A DNA stretch of 64,000 bases from the NCBI GenBank assembly GCA_020058765.1, contig JAGVDM010000006.1, positions 117,488 to 181,487 on the forward strand, given 5' to 3'. This document shows, piece after piece, positions 1 to 10,311 of this stretch. A program made the translations under genes and the position numbers. The notes under the pieces were generated by a model, which ran no database searches, was not told where the DNA came from, and was given only the letters and a program-made list of their open reading frames with translations. Position 1 is the stretch's first letter. Every line of letters begins with the position of its first letter. The stretch is from Candidatus Peribacterales bacterium. GTDB lineage: Bacteria > Patescibacteriota > Gracilibacteria > Peribacterales > Peribacteraceae.

Positions 1-101
1 AGCCACTTTCATGCGGCGAAAAAGCTATTGATGGCACGATAAACCTCATCCGTCGGTGCATACGACATGGACGCAGATAATATGACTTTATTCGTAATTT
101 A

Positions 102-110
102 TGTTATAAT
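102..110 (+). promoter_or_regulatory. extended -10 promoter element (TGTTATAAT) upstream of the potassium channel gene
   Basis: TG-N-TATAAT in AT-rich DNA just upstream of the ORF at 125; no clear -35. Confidence 0.5.
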
Positions 111-124
111 ATCTAATAACTATT

Positions 125-997
125 ATGCCAAAAACACGCACTGCATTCCGGGGAATTGAGCGGCTTACTGAGCTCTCATACAGCACGATGCTGACGCTAT
201 GGCTCACGCAGGCAGTGGTATTCGCTGTAGTCTATTTCGCGCTGACGGTATTCGTGCCGCAGCATGGACCATCGCAACTGCTTACAGATCCCACACTGCT
301 CTCCATGTTCGGAGACAGCCTGTATTACAGCATCACTACTGCTACAACTGTAGGATACGGAGACATTACACCCCAGGGATTTTCAAAATTCGTCGCCAGC
401 CTGCAAAGCATCGTTGCGCTCTTCCTTTGGGCACTGTTCGTGACGAAGCTCGTATCGCATCGGCAGGATATCGCCCTGAAAGAAGTACACCGTATCAGTT
501 ATGAAGAGGTATTCCATAATCTGCACGAGGGGCTGTTTATTATGCGCAAAGACTTCGATCGCATCATGCGTCGCGTACGCGACCAGAAGGAACTGCATGC
601 CGACGACTGGCTCGATTTGATTACTGCATATCGCCAAGGTCAGAGCATTTTGCAGGAGATCCCGGACTTCTACGGCAGTGCGGAAAATCGCCTCTATACG
701 CTCGACGAGCGCCGCGAGCAGCTGCTCCATGAAGCGGTACACCGCACATTGCGTCGTTTGGATGACATGCTCACCACATTGAGCGAATGTGAGATCAACT
801 GGCTCTCCCACGAGAGCAATATGGCCGAGTTGAAGAATTTACTGGATGTGATTGGAGCAGTGATGCCACGCTGGCGGGACAGCTCTCCGTACGAAGGCAG
901 TGCATTCGAGGATATCATTCGTCTCCACGAGGACATTCACGCCAAACTGGCGCAGGTGCCTTTGGAGCAACCCGCGCCAGAGAAAGAAGCCAACTAA
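125..997 (+). CDS. two-TM potassium channel family protein
   Basis: Selectivity filter TTATTVGYGD flanked by hydrophobic helices; long cytosolic C-terminus. Confidence 0.85.
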   Translation: MPKTRTAFRGIERLTELSYSTMLTLWLTQAVVFAVVYFALTVFVPQHGPSQLLTDPTLLSMFGDSLYYSITTATTVGYGDITPQGFSKFVASLQSIVALFLWALFVTKLVSHRQDIALKEVHRISYEEVFHNLHEGLFIMRKDFDRIMRRVRDQKELHADDWLDLITAYRQGQSILQEIPDFYGSAENRLYTLDERREQLLHEAVHRTLRRLDDMLTTLSECEINWLSHESNMAELKNLLDVIGAVMPRWRDSSPYEGSAFEDIIRLHEDIHAKLAQVPLEQPAPEKEAN

Positions 998-999
998 GA

Positions 1000-3246
1000 T
1001 TACCGGCGAGGACCGCCACGGAACGGCGGGCGACCGCCACCTCCTCCCCCGCGTGGGCCACCGAAGCTTGGGCGTTCCACGTAGCCTTCTGGCTTTTCCT
1101 GCATCTGCTTCAAGGACATACGTGTCTTGCCGTCGACGGGATCGTACTCAACGCACTTCGCCTTCACTTCGTCACCCATCTTGAGCACATCTTCCACATT
1201 TTCCGTGCGTGACCACTGCAGCTCGGAAATATGGATCATGGCGTCTTTGCCCTTCAGGAACTCCACGATGGCACCGACGCCATCGATGATACGGACGACT
1301 TTGCAGTCGTAGACCTTGCCAATTTCTGGCTTGGCCACGATGCCCTCAATCCATTCGCGTGCCTTGATCATGCTATCGCCATCCTTGGCAGTCACGAATA
1401 CGAGGCCGCTATCTTCGATGTCGATCTCGACATTGAGCTCCTTGGTGATCTTCTGAATGGTTTCACCACCCTTACCAATGACCAGACGAATGTCATCTGG
1501 ATTGATAGTGATGGTCTCGATGCGAGGCGCACGAGGACTCAGTTCTTTGCGAGGCTCGGCAATCGTCTGCAGCATGGTTTCCATGATTTCCAGGCGGCCA
1601 ACGCGTGCGCGCTCCAATGCTTCCACAAACACTTCGTCGGGTAGACCCTGTACTTTGATATCCATCTGAATGGCCGTGATCCCTTTCTTGGTGCCTGTGA
1701 CTTTGAAGTCCATATCTCCACCGAAGTCTTCTTCGTCCTGCAGGTCCGAGAGAATGATGTACTTGCCCTTCTCTTCGTCGGACATGAGGCCCATGGCAAT
1801 ACCAGATACCGGATCGCTGATTGGAACTCCCGCAGCCATAAGACACAACGTAGATCCGCAAGTAGCAGCCATGGAAGAGGAGCCATTGCTTTCCAAGATC
1901 TCCGTTACCGTACGGATGGTGTAGGGGAACTCTTCTTCGGAAGGGAGAACTGGCTCAATTGCGCGCTGCGCAAGGTTTCCGTGTCCGATTTCGCGGTTAC
2001 CCACGAACAACCTGTTGCTCGTTTCGCCTACGCTGAATGGAGGGAAGTTGTAGTGATGCATGTATCGCAGCTCTTTTTCGCCTTCCATGCCCTCCACAAG
2101 CTGCTTGTCTCCTGGGGAGCCCAATGTGCATGTGGTAAGGCCCTGTGTTTCTCCGCGCTGGAACAACGCGCTTCCGTGCACAATGTTCGGGAGAACGTCG
2201 ATCATGGCACCGAGCGGACGAATTTCTTCGATCTTGCGGCTGCTCATGCGAATGCCTTCTTCCAAAATGAGACGGCGCACCTCACCCTTAATCACTTTAT
2301 CCATCAACTTTCCTGCGTTTGCATAGAGCTCCGTGAGCTCAGCATTGCCATCGGCAGAACCGTACTTCTCTTCAAGCTTGGCAGCTGCACCCTCCATCAG
2401 TCCATTGAAGAATGCACGACGCTCAAGCTTTGGCATGGTGTCCTTGATCGCCTTGTTAATAGCGGGCAACGCATCCTTCGCCAAGTATTCCAGAGCCTCC
2501 TTATTGGCCTCAGGAACAGCTTCGAGTTCCACCTTTGGACGACCGAGTTCTTTTTGGATTCCCTCGAAGAAACTTGCGATCTTCTTCGCCCACTTCTTGC
2601 CGAATTCGATTGCACGAAGCATGTCTGCCTCAGGAATCTGATTGGCACCTGCTTCAATCATCACCACACGATCACCGGATACTGTGACAAACAAATCCAG
2701 ATCGCTCTTTTTGAGAACTTCGACACTCGGATTCAGTACCAATTGCCCCTCGACCATACCGACGCGGACAGAGCCGAGTGTGCCCTCGGATGGAGCTGCA
2801 GAAAGCCCGACAGCAAGGTTGGCTGCATTCGCGGAAGCCACATCGTGCATGTTTTCGGAGTCATACGAGAGCACGGTGCAAAACACCTGAATATCGTTAT
2901 GAAAGTTCTTAGGGAATGTAGGACGCAAGCCGCGATCTACGATACGACCCATAAGAACGAAATCATCACCGGGGCGACCTTCGCGCTTGCGGTAACGACC
3001 TCCGGAAATACGACCTCCGGCATAGTATTTTTCCTGATACACCACTTGCAGTGGCAAAAAATCGACGCCGCTGCGGGCGCTAGCGCTGAGCGTAACGTTG
3101 CTCATGCAAACAGTGTCGCCCATCTGACACAGCACCGTAGCGCTGGTCTGATTGGCGAGCATGCCGGTTTTGACCGTCATAGACTGGTCACCGAGCTCAA
3201 GCGTGTACTCCTTTTGTGGAGCGAACGCGTTCTGTGAATTGGACAT
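1000..3246 (-). CDS. pnp: polyribonucleotide nucleotidyltransferase (PNPase)
   Basis: RNase PH-like domains, KH motif (VIGKGGETIQKI), S1 domain, Gly/Arg-rich tail; start chosen at MSNSQNAF. Confidence 0.95.
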   Translation of the reverse strand: MSNSQNAFAPQKEYTLELGDQSMTVKTGMLANQTSATVLCQMGDTVCMSNVTLSASARSGVDFLPLQVVYQEKYYAGGRISGGRYRKREGRPGDDFVLMGRIVDRGLRPTFPKNFHNDIQVFCTVLSYDSENMHDVASANAANLAVGLSAAPSEGTLGSVRVGMVEGQLVLNPSVEVLKKSDLDLFVTVSGDRVVMIEAGANQIPEADMLRAIEFGKKWAKKIASFFEGIQKELGRPKVELEAVPEANKEALEYLAKDALPAINKAIKDTMPKLERRAFFNGLMEGAAAKLEEKYGSADGNAELTELYANAGKLMDKVIKGEVRRLILEEGIRMSSRKIEEIRPLGAMIDVLPNIVHGSALFQRGETQGLTTCTLGSPGDKQLVEGMEGEKELRYMHHYNFPPFSVGETSNRLFVGNREIGHGNLAQRAIEPVLPSEEEFPYTIRTVTEILESNGSSSMAATCGSTLCLMAAGVPISDPVSGIAMGLMSDEEKGKYIILSDLQDEEDFGGDMDFKVTGTKKGITAIQMDIKVQGLPDEVFVEALERARVGRLEIMETMLQTIAEPRKELSPRAPRIETITINPDDIRLVIGKGGETIQKITKELNVEIDIEDSGLVFVTAKDGDSMIKAREWIEGIVAKPEIGKVYDCKVVRIIDGVGAIVEFLKGKDAMIHISELQWSRTENVEDVLKMGDEVKAKCVEYDPVDGKTRMSLKQMQEKPEGYVERPSFGGPRGGGGGGRPPFRGGPRR

Positions 3247-3431
3247 ACGGAAGAGAGGAAAACAGATAATTCTGCCCCTTCCTCCATCGGATTCCGAACG
3301 CACCCTATTGCGGGTGGATTCACATGCGAGACCCGGCAAGCGGAACTCAAACGTAAACCCAGGGCAAGAGATGCGGGAGCGGTGGGGGAAGGAACTGCGC
3401 GAATTCTACGCCCGCAGCAGGAACAAAGAAA

Positions 3432-3463
3432 GCCCCTTCCCTGCGAAAATGCAAGGAAGGGGC
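3432..3463 (-). terminator. rho-independent terminator after the ORF at 3489-3782
   Basis: GCCCCTTCC...GGAAGGGGC stem followed on the minus strand by TTTCTTT. Confidence 0.65.
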
Positions 3464-3488
3464 GAGAAAGTACCCAGCGGGCAAATAC

Positions 3489-3782
3489 CTAGACTGCAGT
3501 CGTCTCGGGAAGCTTTTCCCTACTCCATGGATCGTACTTCCAGTGTGTCGGATACTCGGATCCTTCAAGATAGTATCCACGCGCACCGTCGCTGATGCAT
3601 TCAAGCAAAACCGTTTCGGCATTCTGATCCCAAGGACCTTCGGACACGTAGTAACAGAACCGGCGTGACCGAAAACAATAATCGAGCTCGGCGAGGAAAT
3701 GGCCCGTAACCGGGTGATAGGTCATTCCACATCCTATCTCCAATGTTGCGACGTGATAGCCGCGAGAGAACGTAGCAGCCAT
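3489..3782 (-). CDS. hypothetical protein
   Basis: ORF with downstream terminator; MAATFSRGYHVATLEIGCGM start. Confidence 0.5.
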   Translation of the reverse strand: MAATFSRGYHVATLEIGCGMTYHPVTGHFLAELDYCFRSRRFCYYVSEGPWDQNAETVLLECISDGARGYYLEGSEYPTHWKYDPWSREKLPETTAV

Positions 3783-3892
3783 GATTGGCCCTTTGCTGAG
3801 AAAGATCAATTGCATTCGCATACAGCGAACGGCTCCGCAAACAAGAAGCAGAGCGGACTACTGACCAGATTCGATCGGCAAACCGCTCCGCT

Positions 3893-4252
3893 CTAGGCGG
3901 AGCGGCGCCATGCGCCCTCACGATGTGCCGCAGGTACTGCAACACTCTCTTTCTGTTCTTCGTACGCAGGTGGTAATTCGCCATCCACCATTGGGATGGG
4001 AATGCTGGCATACACCACAGTGCGCTGCGGATCGTGATAATCATGCGTGGATTCAAACCGGAACCCAGACGCGTAATGGGTTTCCGGGGATTGCAGCAGT
4101 GCAATCACCTTTGCGCGCACATCGGCTGGCGCGCCGTAGGAGGAGAGGAGATGCTCCACATCGCTCTGTATGCGTTCCGCATCTGTGCGGAAACGTTTGT
4201 ACTGATTGCCGTGCGAGCAGAACGCGGCCAGTGATGATGCAGGTGTATTCAT
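3893..4252 (-). CDS. hypothetical protein
   Basis: ORF in the minus-strand gene series; hairpin 3883-3905 over its stop codon. Confidence 0.5.
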   Translation of the reverse strand: MNTPASSLAAFCSHGNQYKRFRTDAERIQSDVEHLLSSYGAPADVRAKVIALLQSPETHYASGFRFESTHDYHDPQRTVVYASIPIPMVDGELPPAYEEQKESVAVPAAHREGAWRRSA

Positions 4253-4307
4253 GTACTGGTACAACAGTACACACTGCACACGCAGAAATCAAGAGAAATA
4301 CGAAAAA

Positions 4308-4604
4308 TTACTTGGAACGAAGTTTTTTGAGGAAATATGCGAATCCCCCGCTGCCGAATTGCAGCTGGCGGGAACCTCGTGTGACCTTACTGATGCTAAT
4401 ACCGAGCTTTTTGGCGATATCGCGTTGCGGTACACCCGCGTGCAGCGACTGCACCAACTGCCATCGTTCAGCAAGACTCTCGAGCTCTTGCGGCGTGAGA
4501 ATATCTGTAAGGAGCTTCTCTGCATCGCTTTCCGTTTTCACCGAAGCAAACAGGCGGTACAAATCGCGCAGATGTGCCGCAGAAACGGAAGATCGAAGAA
4601 CCAT
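4308..4604 (-). CDS. TrpR/YerC-YecD family DNA-binding regulator
   Basis: LTPQELESLAERWQLVQSLHAGVPQRDIAKKLGISISKVTRGSRQL matches the Trp repressor HTH pattern. Confidence 0.85.
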   Translation of the reverse strand: MVLRSSVSAAHLRDLYRLFASVKTESDAEKLLTDILTPQELESLAERWQLVQSLHAGVPQRDIAKKLGISISKVTRGSRQLQFGSGGFAYFLKKLRSK

Positions 4605-4671
4605 CCACGACAGTATACAGTGCGCGAGGCACTGCGATCACTCGACCGAAAACACGGAAGGCCGCGAAGTA

Positions 4672-4941
4672 CTACTTCTTGAGCTTGTTCGTTTCCAGCA
4701 CTTGCTGGTAGCTCTCTGCGTCATTCATACGCAAGTAGTTGAGCAACGTACGGCGGCGAGCCACTTTGCCAAGCAGACCCCGGCGAGCGGAGTGGTCCTT
4801 CTCATGTTCCTGCAAATGCTTGGTAAGCATGCCGATTTCCTTCGTCAGAATCGCGATCTGAACCTCGGGGGAGCCCGTGTCCTTATCGTGTCTGCGGTGC
4901 TTCTTGATCAGAGTCTTCTTCGTAGTACCCTTGAGAGACAT
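4672..4941 (-). CDS. rpsO: 30S ribosomal protein S15
   Basis: DTGSPEVQIAILTKEI...LTKHLQEHEKDHSARRGLL...RRTLLNYL. Confidence 0.95.
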   Translation of the reverse strand: MSLKGTTKKTLIKKHRRHDKDTGSPEVQIAILTKEIGMLTKHLQEHEKDHSARRGLLGKVARRRTLLNYLRMNDAESYQQVLETNKLKK

Positions 4942-5142
4942 GATGGTTGAGGGGGGAGGAAATGTGCGATGAGAACCAGTGCCCCTTCCACCAAGAGCAC
5001 CGTCCTGCGCATTGCGCGCACAGGAGCTAATTCTACGAATAGCGAAGTTCTGCGCAAGTCTTTGAGTAAGTTTCCACGTGAAACAGAATAGGAGGCTCGC
5101 AAAATGGGTAGACAGTCGTTCACCCTGTGCTAGCATGCGGAC

Positions 5143-6264
5143 ATGCAGGAAATGCTTTCGTTCGCGGTTGGCATGGTTCTGGGTCTCGTGGCCGGTGGAG
5201 CCGTTGCGTTCTGGTTTGCTCGCAAGGGGCAGCAGGAAGCCTCCTCTCTTGTGGAAGCCCTTTCTGCCAGAGTGGTGCAACAGCAAACCGCACAGATTTT
5301 GGAATTAGCGGAAACGAAACTCACCGGAAAGAAAGAAGCGATCGATGGGACATTGAAAAACATGAAAGACGATCTGAATAAAGTGGAACAACTCATGCAT
5401 CAACTTGGCAAAGGCCATACAGAAACGAATACGCGCCTCGGCGAAGCTGCCAAAGTAATTGGCGAATTGCGAGACACGGCAGGCGGCCTAAAGAACGCAC
5501 TGGCAAGCAACAGCAGCCGCGGGCAATGGGGGGAACGTATGGCAGAAGACGTACTGCGCCTGGCTGGAATGGTGGAAGGCATCAACTACATCAAACAGAC
5601 GAAGTTGCAGGACAGTGGATCACGACCAGACTTCACGTTCATTCTGCCGCAGAAACTCACACTGAACATGGATGTGAAATTTCCGTTCAGTAACTATCAG
5701 TACTACGTAGACGCTACAACAGACACTGAGCGAGAGAAGTACAAGAAGGAGTTCCTGAAAGACGTGCGCCTACGCATTAAGGAATTACAGACCAGGAGCT
5801 ACGTAAATCCAGAAGAGAACACCATGGACTACGTGCTGCTCTTTATTCCAAACGAGCAGATATTCTCGTTCATTAACGAAGTGGGTCGCGACATCGTCGA
5901 TGAAGCCATGCAGAGCAAAACGATTCTCTGCTCCCCATTGAGCCTATACGCAATCCTTGCCGTGGTGCGGCAGTCGATCGATAACTTCCGCATGGAGAGC
6001 AAATCGCGCGAAATGCTCTCACTGTTCGGCAAGTTCAAAGAGCAATGGGAGAAGTTTAAAGAGCAAATGGAAACCGTGAAGTCACGATTCGATACGGTGC
6101 AACGCGGATATGATGAGCTCATTGGCGCACGCACCAAACAGCTGGATAGACCTCTCGAAAAAATCGATGAGTTGCGTGTAGAGGGTGGTATACCAATTGC
6201 ATCGATTGATGATGTAATTGAGAAAGCAACGAAAAAACAAATCGCTTCGTCCGTCACACGCTAG
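5143..6264 (+). CDS. rmuC: DNA recombination protein RmuC
   Basis: N-terminal TM, coiled coil, GQWGE...RPDFTFILP core typical of RmuC. Confidence 0.92.
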   Translation: MQEMLSFAVGMVLGLVAGGAVAFWFARKGQQEASSLVEALSARVVQQQTAQILELAETKLTGKKEAIDGTLKNMKDDLNKVEQLMHQLGKGHTETNTRLGEAAKVIGELRDTAGGLKNALASNSSRGQWGERMAEDVLRLAGMVEGINYIKQTKLQDSGSRPDFTFILPQKLTLNMDVKFPFSNYQYYVDATTDTEREKYKKEFLKDVRLRIKELQTRSYVNPEENTMDYVLLFIPNEQIFSFINEVGRDIVDEAMQSKTILCSPLSLYAILAVVRQSIDNFRMESKSREMLSLFGKFKEQWEKFKEQMETVKSRFDTVQRGYDELIGARTKQLDRPLEKIDELRVEGGIPIASIDDVIEKATKKQIASSVTR

Positions 6265-6274
6265 AATCAGCGCC

Positions 6275-8533
6275 GTGACGAGTATTGATCCGATCTTCGG
6301 GAACTTAAACGAGCCGCAGCGCCAAGCCGTAGAGCGTGCAAAAGGCCCTACGCTGATTTTGGCCGGCGCAGGCAGCGGCAAAACCCGTGCACTCACGCAC
6401 CGCATTGCATACCTGATCCAACAAGGCGTACCGCCATGGCAGATTCTGGCAGTCACGTTTACGAACAAAGCTGCGAGTGAAATGAAAGAGCGTATTCGCA
6501 CGCTCTTGCGGATCACCGAACCCGAGACAGCCAACCCGTGGAGTTTTGGATCAGGCCAGCTCCCGACCATGGGAACATTCCACTCCATTTGCGCCAAGAT
6601 CCTGCGTCGCGACATCGAGAAACTCGGGCGCGATCGATCGTTTGTCATCTACGACAGCGACGACCAGCAGCGCCTCATGAAGGAAGTGCTCAAGGAATTG
6701 GGGATCGACGAAAAGGAAATGAAGCCAAAGGCGGCACTCGGATACGTGGGACGCTTTAAGTGCGAAGCCATCACGCCCAAAGAAGCAGTGGCACAGGCAA
6801 CGAGTGATCGCATGCAAACGGTTGCGCAGGCATTCCAGAAGTATCAAGGCGCGCTCAGAGAAGCCAACGCACTCGATTTCGATGACATCATTCTGGAAAC
6901 AGTGCGCCTCTTCCATGAGTGCCCAGATGTGCTCGATCGTTACCAGGAAACATGGCAGTTCCTGAACGTCGATGAGTATCAGGACACAAACCATGCACAG
7001 TATCTGTTCATCACCATGTTGGCACAGAAATACCGCAACCTCTGCGCCATCGGCGATCCGGATCAGTCCATCTACGCATTTCGCGGAGCGGACATTCGCA
7101 ATATTTTGGAATTCCGGAAGGAATACACAGACGCAGCCGAGATCAAGCTGGAGCAGAACTACCGTTCCACACAATTAATTCTTACGGCGGCCGACAGCGT
7201 GATTGCCCTAAACCCCAATCGCCCAGAGAAGAAGATGTGGACGCAGCGCACAGAGGGGCCAAAGGTTCTCGTGCATGAACTGCGTGACGAACGCGCCGAA
7301 TCGCACGAGGCAATCCGCATTGCCGAACTGAAGAGATCCGAAGGTGTGGCATTTAGCGATCAAGCGATCCTGTACCGTACGAACGCACAATCTCGCCTGT
7401 TCGAAGAGGCCTGCATGCGTGCGGGCATCCCCTACCGCATTGTTGGCGGCGTGAAGTTCTACGCACGCAGAGAAGTGAAAGACGTACTCGCGTATTTGCA
7501 TGCAATCCTGAACCCCAATGATACTGTCGCGTTGCTGCGCATTATTAATGTGCCTTCGCGCAAGATCGGCCTAACGACCATTAGCAGACTGCAAGCATAC
7601 GCGAGCGAACATGGCCTCAGCTTCTGGGAAACGCTCAAGCAAGCACAGGAAATACCCGATCTCGGCGATGCCGTCATACGGCGCATCAGCGAATTCACAG
7701 CGCGCATTGAGCACTACCGTACCAAAGTCGATGAGGTCGTCGTCTCACATCTCATTCTCGATCTTCTGCATTCCATAGGCATGGAGAAGTGGCTCCGCGA
7801 CGACAGCGAAGAGGGGGAAACACGATGGGAAAACGTGCAAGAGCTCGTGACTGTGTCGCACAAATACGACTCACTGGAACCGCGTGTATCCCTCACAAGC
7901 TTCCTGGAAGAAGTGGCGCTCGTATCCGAGGTGGACGCTCTCACAGAGGAAGGAGGTGATGCGCTCACGCTCATGACACTGCACCTCTGCAAAGGATTGG
8001 AATTTGAACATGTGATTATTGGTGGGTGCGAGGAAGGTGTATTCCCCCATACCAATGCGTTGCTGGATAAGGCACAGCTCGAAGAGGAATGCCGATTGAT
8101 GTACGTAGGAATGACGCGCGCAAAAACGCACCTCACACTGCTGCATGCACGCACTCGCAGCCAATGGGGTGATGTGCAGAACAATGCCCCGAGCCGGTTT
8201 TTGGATGAACTGCCCGAGAGCGTGATTGAACGACGAAGCGATGATGTGTTGAGCGCGTTCGCTTGGGCATCCAGCGCAGGTGAGCGCAAAGCCCGTGTGG
8301 GGCTACAGCCGTTCCGGCAAGGGCAGAGCGACATGCCAGACCCGGACTTCAATCAAGAAATCGATTTCGACGAAAGCAATCAAGATGCAATCGCCGAAGG
8401 AACACGTATTCGGCACCCATCGTTCGGCGCGGGAACTGTGCTTTCACGACGCGGAGATGTGGCAACCATTCAGTTCGACTCTGGCGAACGCAAGACGTTC
8501 GCGCTGAGCATTGCTCCGCTCACGATACTTTAG
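6275..8533 (+). CDS. UvrD/PcrA-family ATP-dependent DNA helicase
   Basis: GAGSGKTRALTHRIAYLI, VDEYQDTN, GDPDQSIYAFRGA, MTLHLCKGLEFEHV; GTG start at 6275 preferred. Confidence 0.95.
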   Translation: MTSIDPIFGNLNEPQRQAVERAKGPTLILAGAGSGKTRALTHRIAYLIQQGVPPWQILAVTFTNKAASEMKERIRTLLRITEPETANPWSFGSGQLPTMGTFHSICAKILRRDIEKLGRDRSFVIYDSDDQQRLMKEVLKELGIDEKEMKPKAALGYVGRFKCEAITPKEAVAQATSDRMQTVAQAFQKYQGALREANALDFDDIILETVRLFHECPDVLDRYQETWQFLNVDEYQDTNHAQYLFITMLAQKYRNLCAIGDPDQSIYAFRGADIRNILEFRKEYTDAAEIKLEQNYRSTQLILTAADSVIALNPNRPEKKMWTQRTEGPKVLVHELRDERAESHEAIRIAELKRSEGVAFSDQAILYRTNAQSRLFEEACMRAGIPYRIVGGVKFYARREVKDVLAYLHAILNPNDTVALLRIINVPSRKIGLTTISRLQAYASEHGLSFWETLKQAQEIPDLGDAVIRRISEFTARIEHYRTKVDEVVVSHLILDLLHSIGMEKWLRDDSEEGETRWENVQELVTVSHKYDSLEPRVSLTSFLEEVALVSEVDALTEEGGDALTLMTLHLCKGLEFEHVIIGGCEEGVFPHTNALLDKAQLEEECRLMYVGMTRAKTHLTLLHARTRSQWGDVQNNAPSRFLDELPESVIERRSDDVLSAFAWASSAGERKARVGLQPFRQGQSDMPDPDFNQEIDFDESNQDAIAEGTRIRHPSFGAGTVLSRRGDVATIQFDSGERKTFALSIAPLTIL

Positions 8534-10239
8534 AACTCAAAGCGTGTGCCGTTGGCCACAGGATCTTCGCCAGGCACCCAGTGGAATTGGTTGGTGCCGT
8601 CTGTCCAACGAACTGCACCGGATTGCTGCACACTTCCCGCTGCATTCAGGCTCAGCTGAATTGCGGCACTGGAGGCACCGCCCGGAACGGAAATATCACC
8701 GTACACGGTGACAATACGCGGCCGATCTTCGAATGTGCCAATGGCGACAGGAATGCCCGTACAGGTGATGTCATTACCAGACACCGTACAATTCGAATAC
8801 TGATCTGTTGCATCCGCACCTATCTGTACATTCGAGACAGTGACTCCACCTGTGGCATTCAAGGTGAAGTGTAACTCTTCTAATGCAAGTTCGGCATTAT
8901 TTGCTCCTTCTGCGTTGCGTCCTTCAAAGCGGAAGGAACCCATGCGCAAATGATTGCCCGCAATCAAGAAGTTTCGGTCACTCTCAGGATTGCTGACTTC
9001 TATCACGAGTGACTCTGCTGTTTCAAACGACGGGAATGTTTCGCTGGAAAAGGCTGATTGATTCTTATTGTTCCAAGCACCGTTGCCCTCCACGCCCATG
9101 CGTTGCACCTGCACTAATTCGCCGCCCTGCCCACCGCGGTCTTCACTCTTTATCACAGCACGCACATAGAAGGAGAATTCTGTACCCTTCGGGATCGTAA
9201 GATTCCCCCGCTTGATCGGTAAACGGTATTCGCTGTACGACCCCTGCTGCAGGGTATCGAGGAATGCACGACCGAGGAGTCGCGCATCCTCGTCGTACAC
9301 CAACAGGGAATCTATAGAGGTGACTGAATTCAAGCGAATGACGAATGACGTGACATCCAGGGGTTGTGATTCACTAAACACAGAAGCACCGCCCAATACT
9401 GGTGATGTCTCTCCAAGGCCGAGGAAGCTCTGCCGAACGGTAGTGTCTTCATCGGGATCGAACTGATCAAGCTCCATTTCTTCCGTTCCTTCCTCAAGGA
9501 GACCAGTGGAAGATGTTTGAGAACCGCTACCAAGATCCGGCTGTTCTGGGTCAGGCTCCGGTTCTGGCTCCGGCTCGCGGTCAGGCAGGGCAATATTCCC
9601 CTGTTCTGCAGCGATCAATGCTGGCAATTCCCCGTCGCTTTGCGCAAGGAACCGAGTGACCAACCGCGCCATATCGCCGCGTGTGAGCGGCATATCTGGA
9701 GCGGGATCTTCTGGCAAATGCGTGCCGAGAGACTTGGCATTCTGCAAATACCGCTCATACCATGCGCCTTGTATTGAGGGTACCGGCTTGCCCATGACGA
9801 TCTGAATAATCTTCAACGCCTCTACGTACTGCACCGTGCGCGCAGGCACGAATCTCCATTCGTCCTTTGGCACTTCGGGCTCCGCATTGCCCTCCACAAT
9901 ACCTAGAGCCTTTGCGCGGCACACGTAGGGTGCATACCACGCATTTACGAAGATATCTGGGAAACACGTAAGCTCGAATTCTACTTCTGGCGTCGTATCG
10001 GGCAGTAAACCCATCGCAATTTTCAAGAATTCCGCACGATTGAGGAGTGCATCGGGGCGGAATGTGCCGTCGGGATTCCCCTGCACAATCTTCTCTGTGG
10101 TGAGCACACTGACCGCGATCGCAGTAGAACGATCTTGCGGTGCATCGCTATAAGGTAAATTACTTGTGTCGTAGACGCGCGCGAATGCTGCTACAGGCAA
10201 GAGTGACGTGAGAGTGACGATGGCAAGGATACGACGCAT
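8530..10239 (-). CDS. secreted S-layer homology (SLH) domain protein
   Basis: Signal peptide, SLH-like repeats (VQGNPDGTFRPDALLNRAEFLKIAMGLL), acidic EP linker, beta-rich C-terminus; paralog of 24802-26496. Confidence 0.85.
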   Translation of the reverse strand: MRRILAIVTLTSLLPVAAFARVYDTSNLPYSDAPQDRSTAIAVSVLTTEKIVQGNPDGTFRPDALLNRAEFLKIAMGLLPDTTPEVEFELTCFPDIFVNAWYAPYVCRAKALGIVEGNAEPEVPKDEWRFVPARTVQYVEALKIIQIVMGKPVPSIQGAWYERYLQNAKSLGTHLPEDPAPDMPLTRGDMARLVTRFLAQSDGELPALIAAEQGNIALPDREPEPEPEPDPEQPDLGSGSQTSSTGLLEEGTEEMELDQFDPDEDTTVRQSFLGLGETSPVLGGASVFSESQPLDVTSFVIRLNSVTSIDSLLVYDEDARLLGRAFLDTLQQGSYSEYRLPIKRGNLTIPKGTEFSFYVRAVIKSEDRGGQGGELVQVQRMGVEGNGAWNNKNQSAFSSETFPSFETAESLVIEVSNPESDRNFLIAGNHLRMGSFRFEGRNAEGANNAELALEELHFTLNATGGVTVSNVQIGADATDQYSNCTVSGNDITCTGIPVAIGTFEDRPRIVTVYGDISVPGGASSAAIQLSLNAAGSVQQSGAVRWTDGTNQFHWVPGEDPVANGTRFEF

Positions 10240-10311
10240 AGTGGAGGCACTATACGCGCAAACCGCACTGCAGAGAACACTGCAGCACATCGATTTGTGA
10301 GAGCGCAAGGC

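Noticed and set aside
1981-3237. 418-aa plus-strand ORF opposite pnp
   Set aside because: Antisense shadow of a clear PNPase gene; no recognisable motifs.
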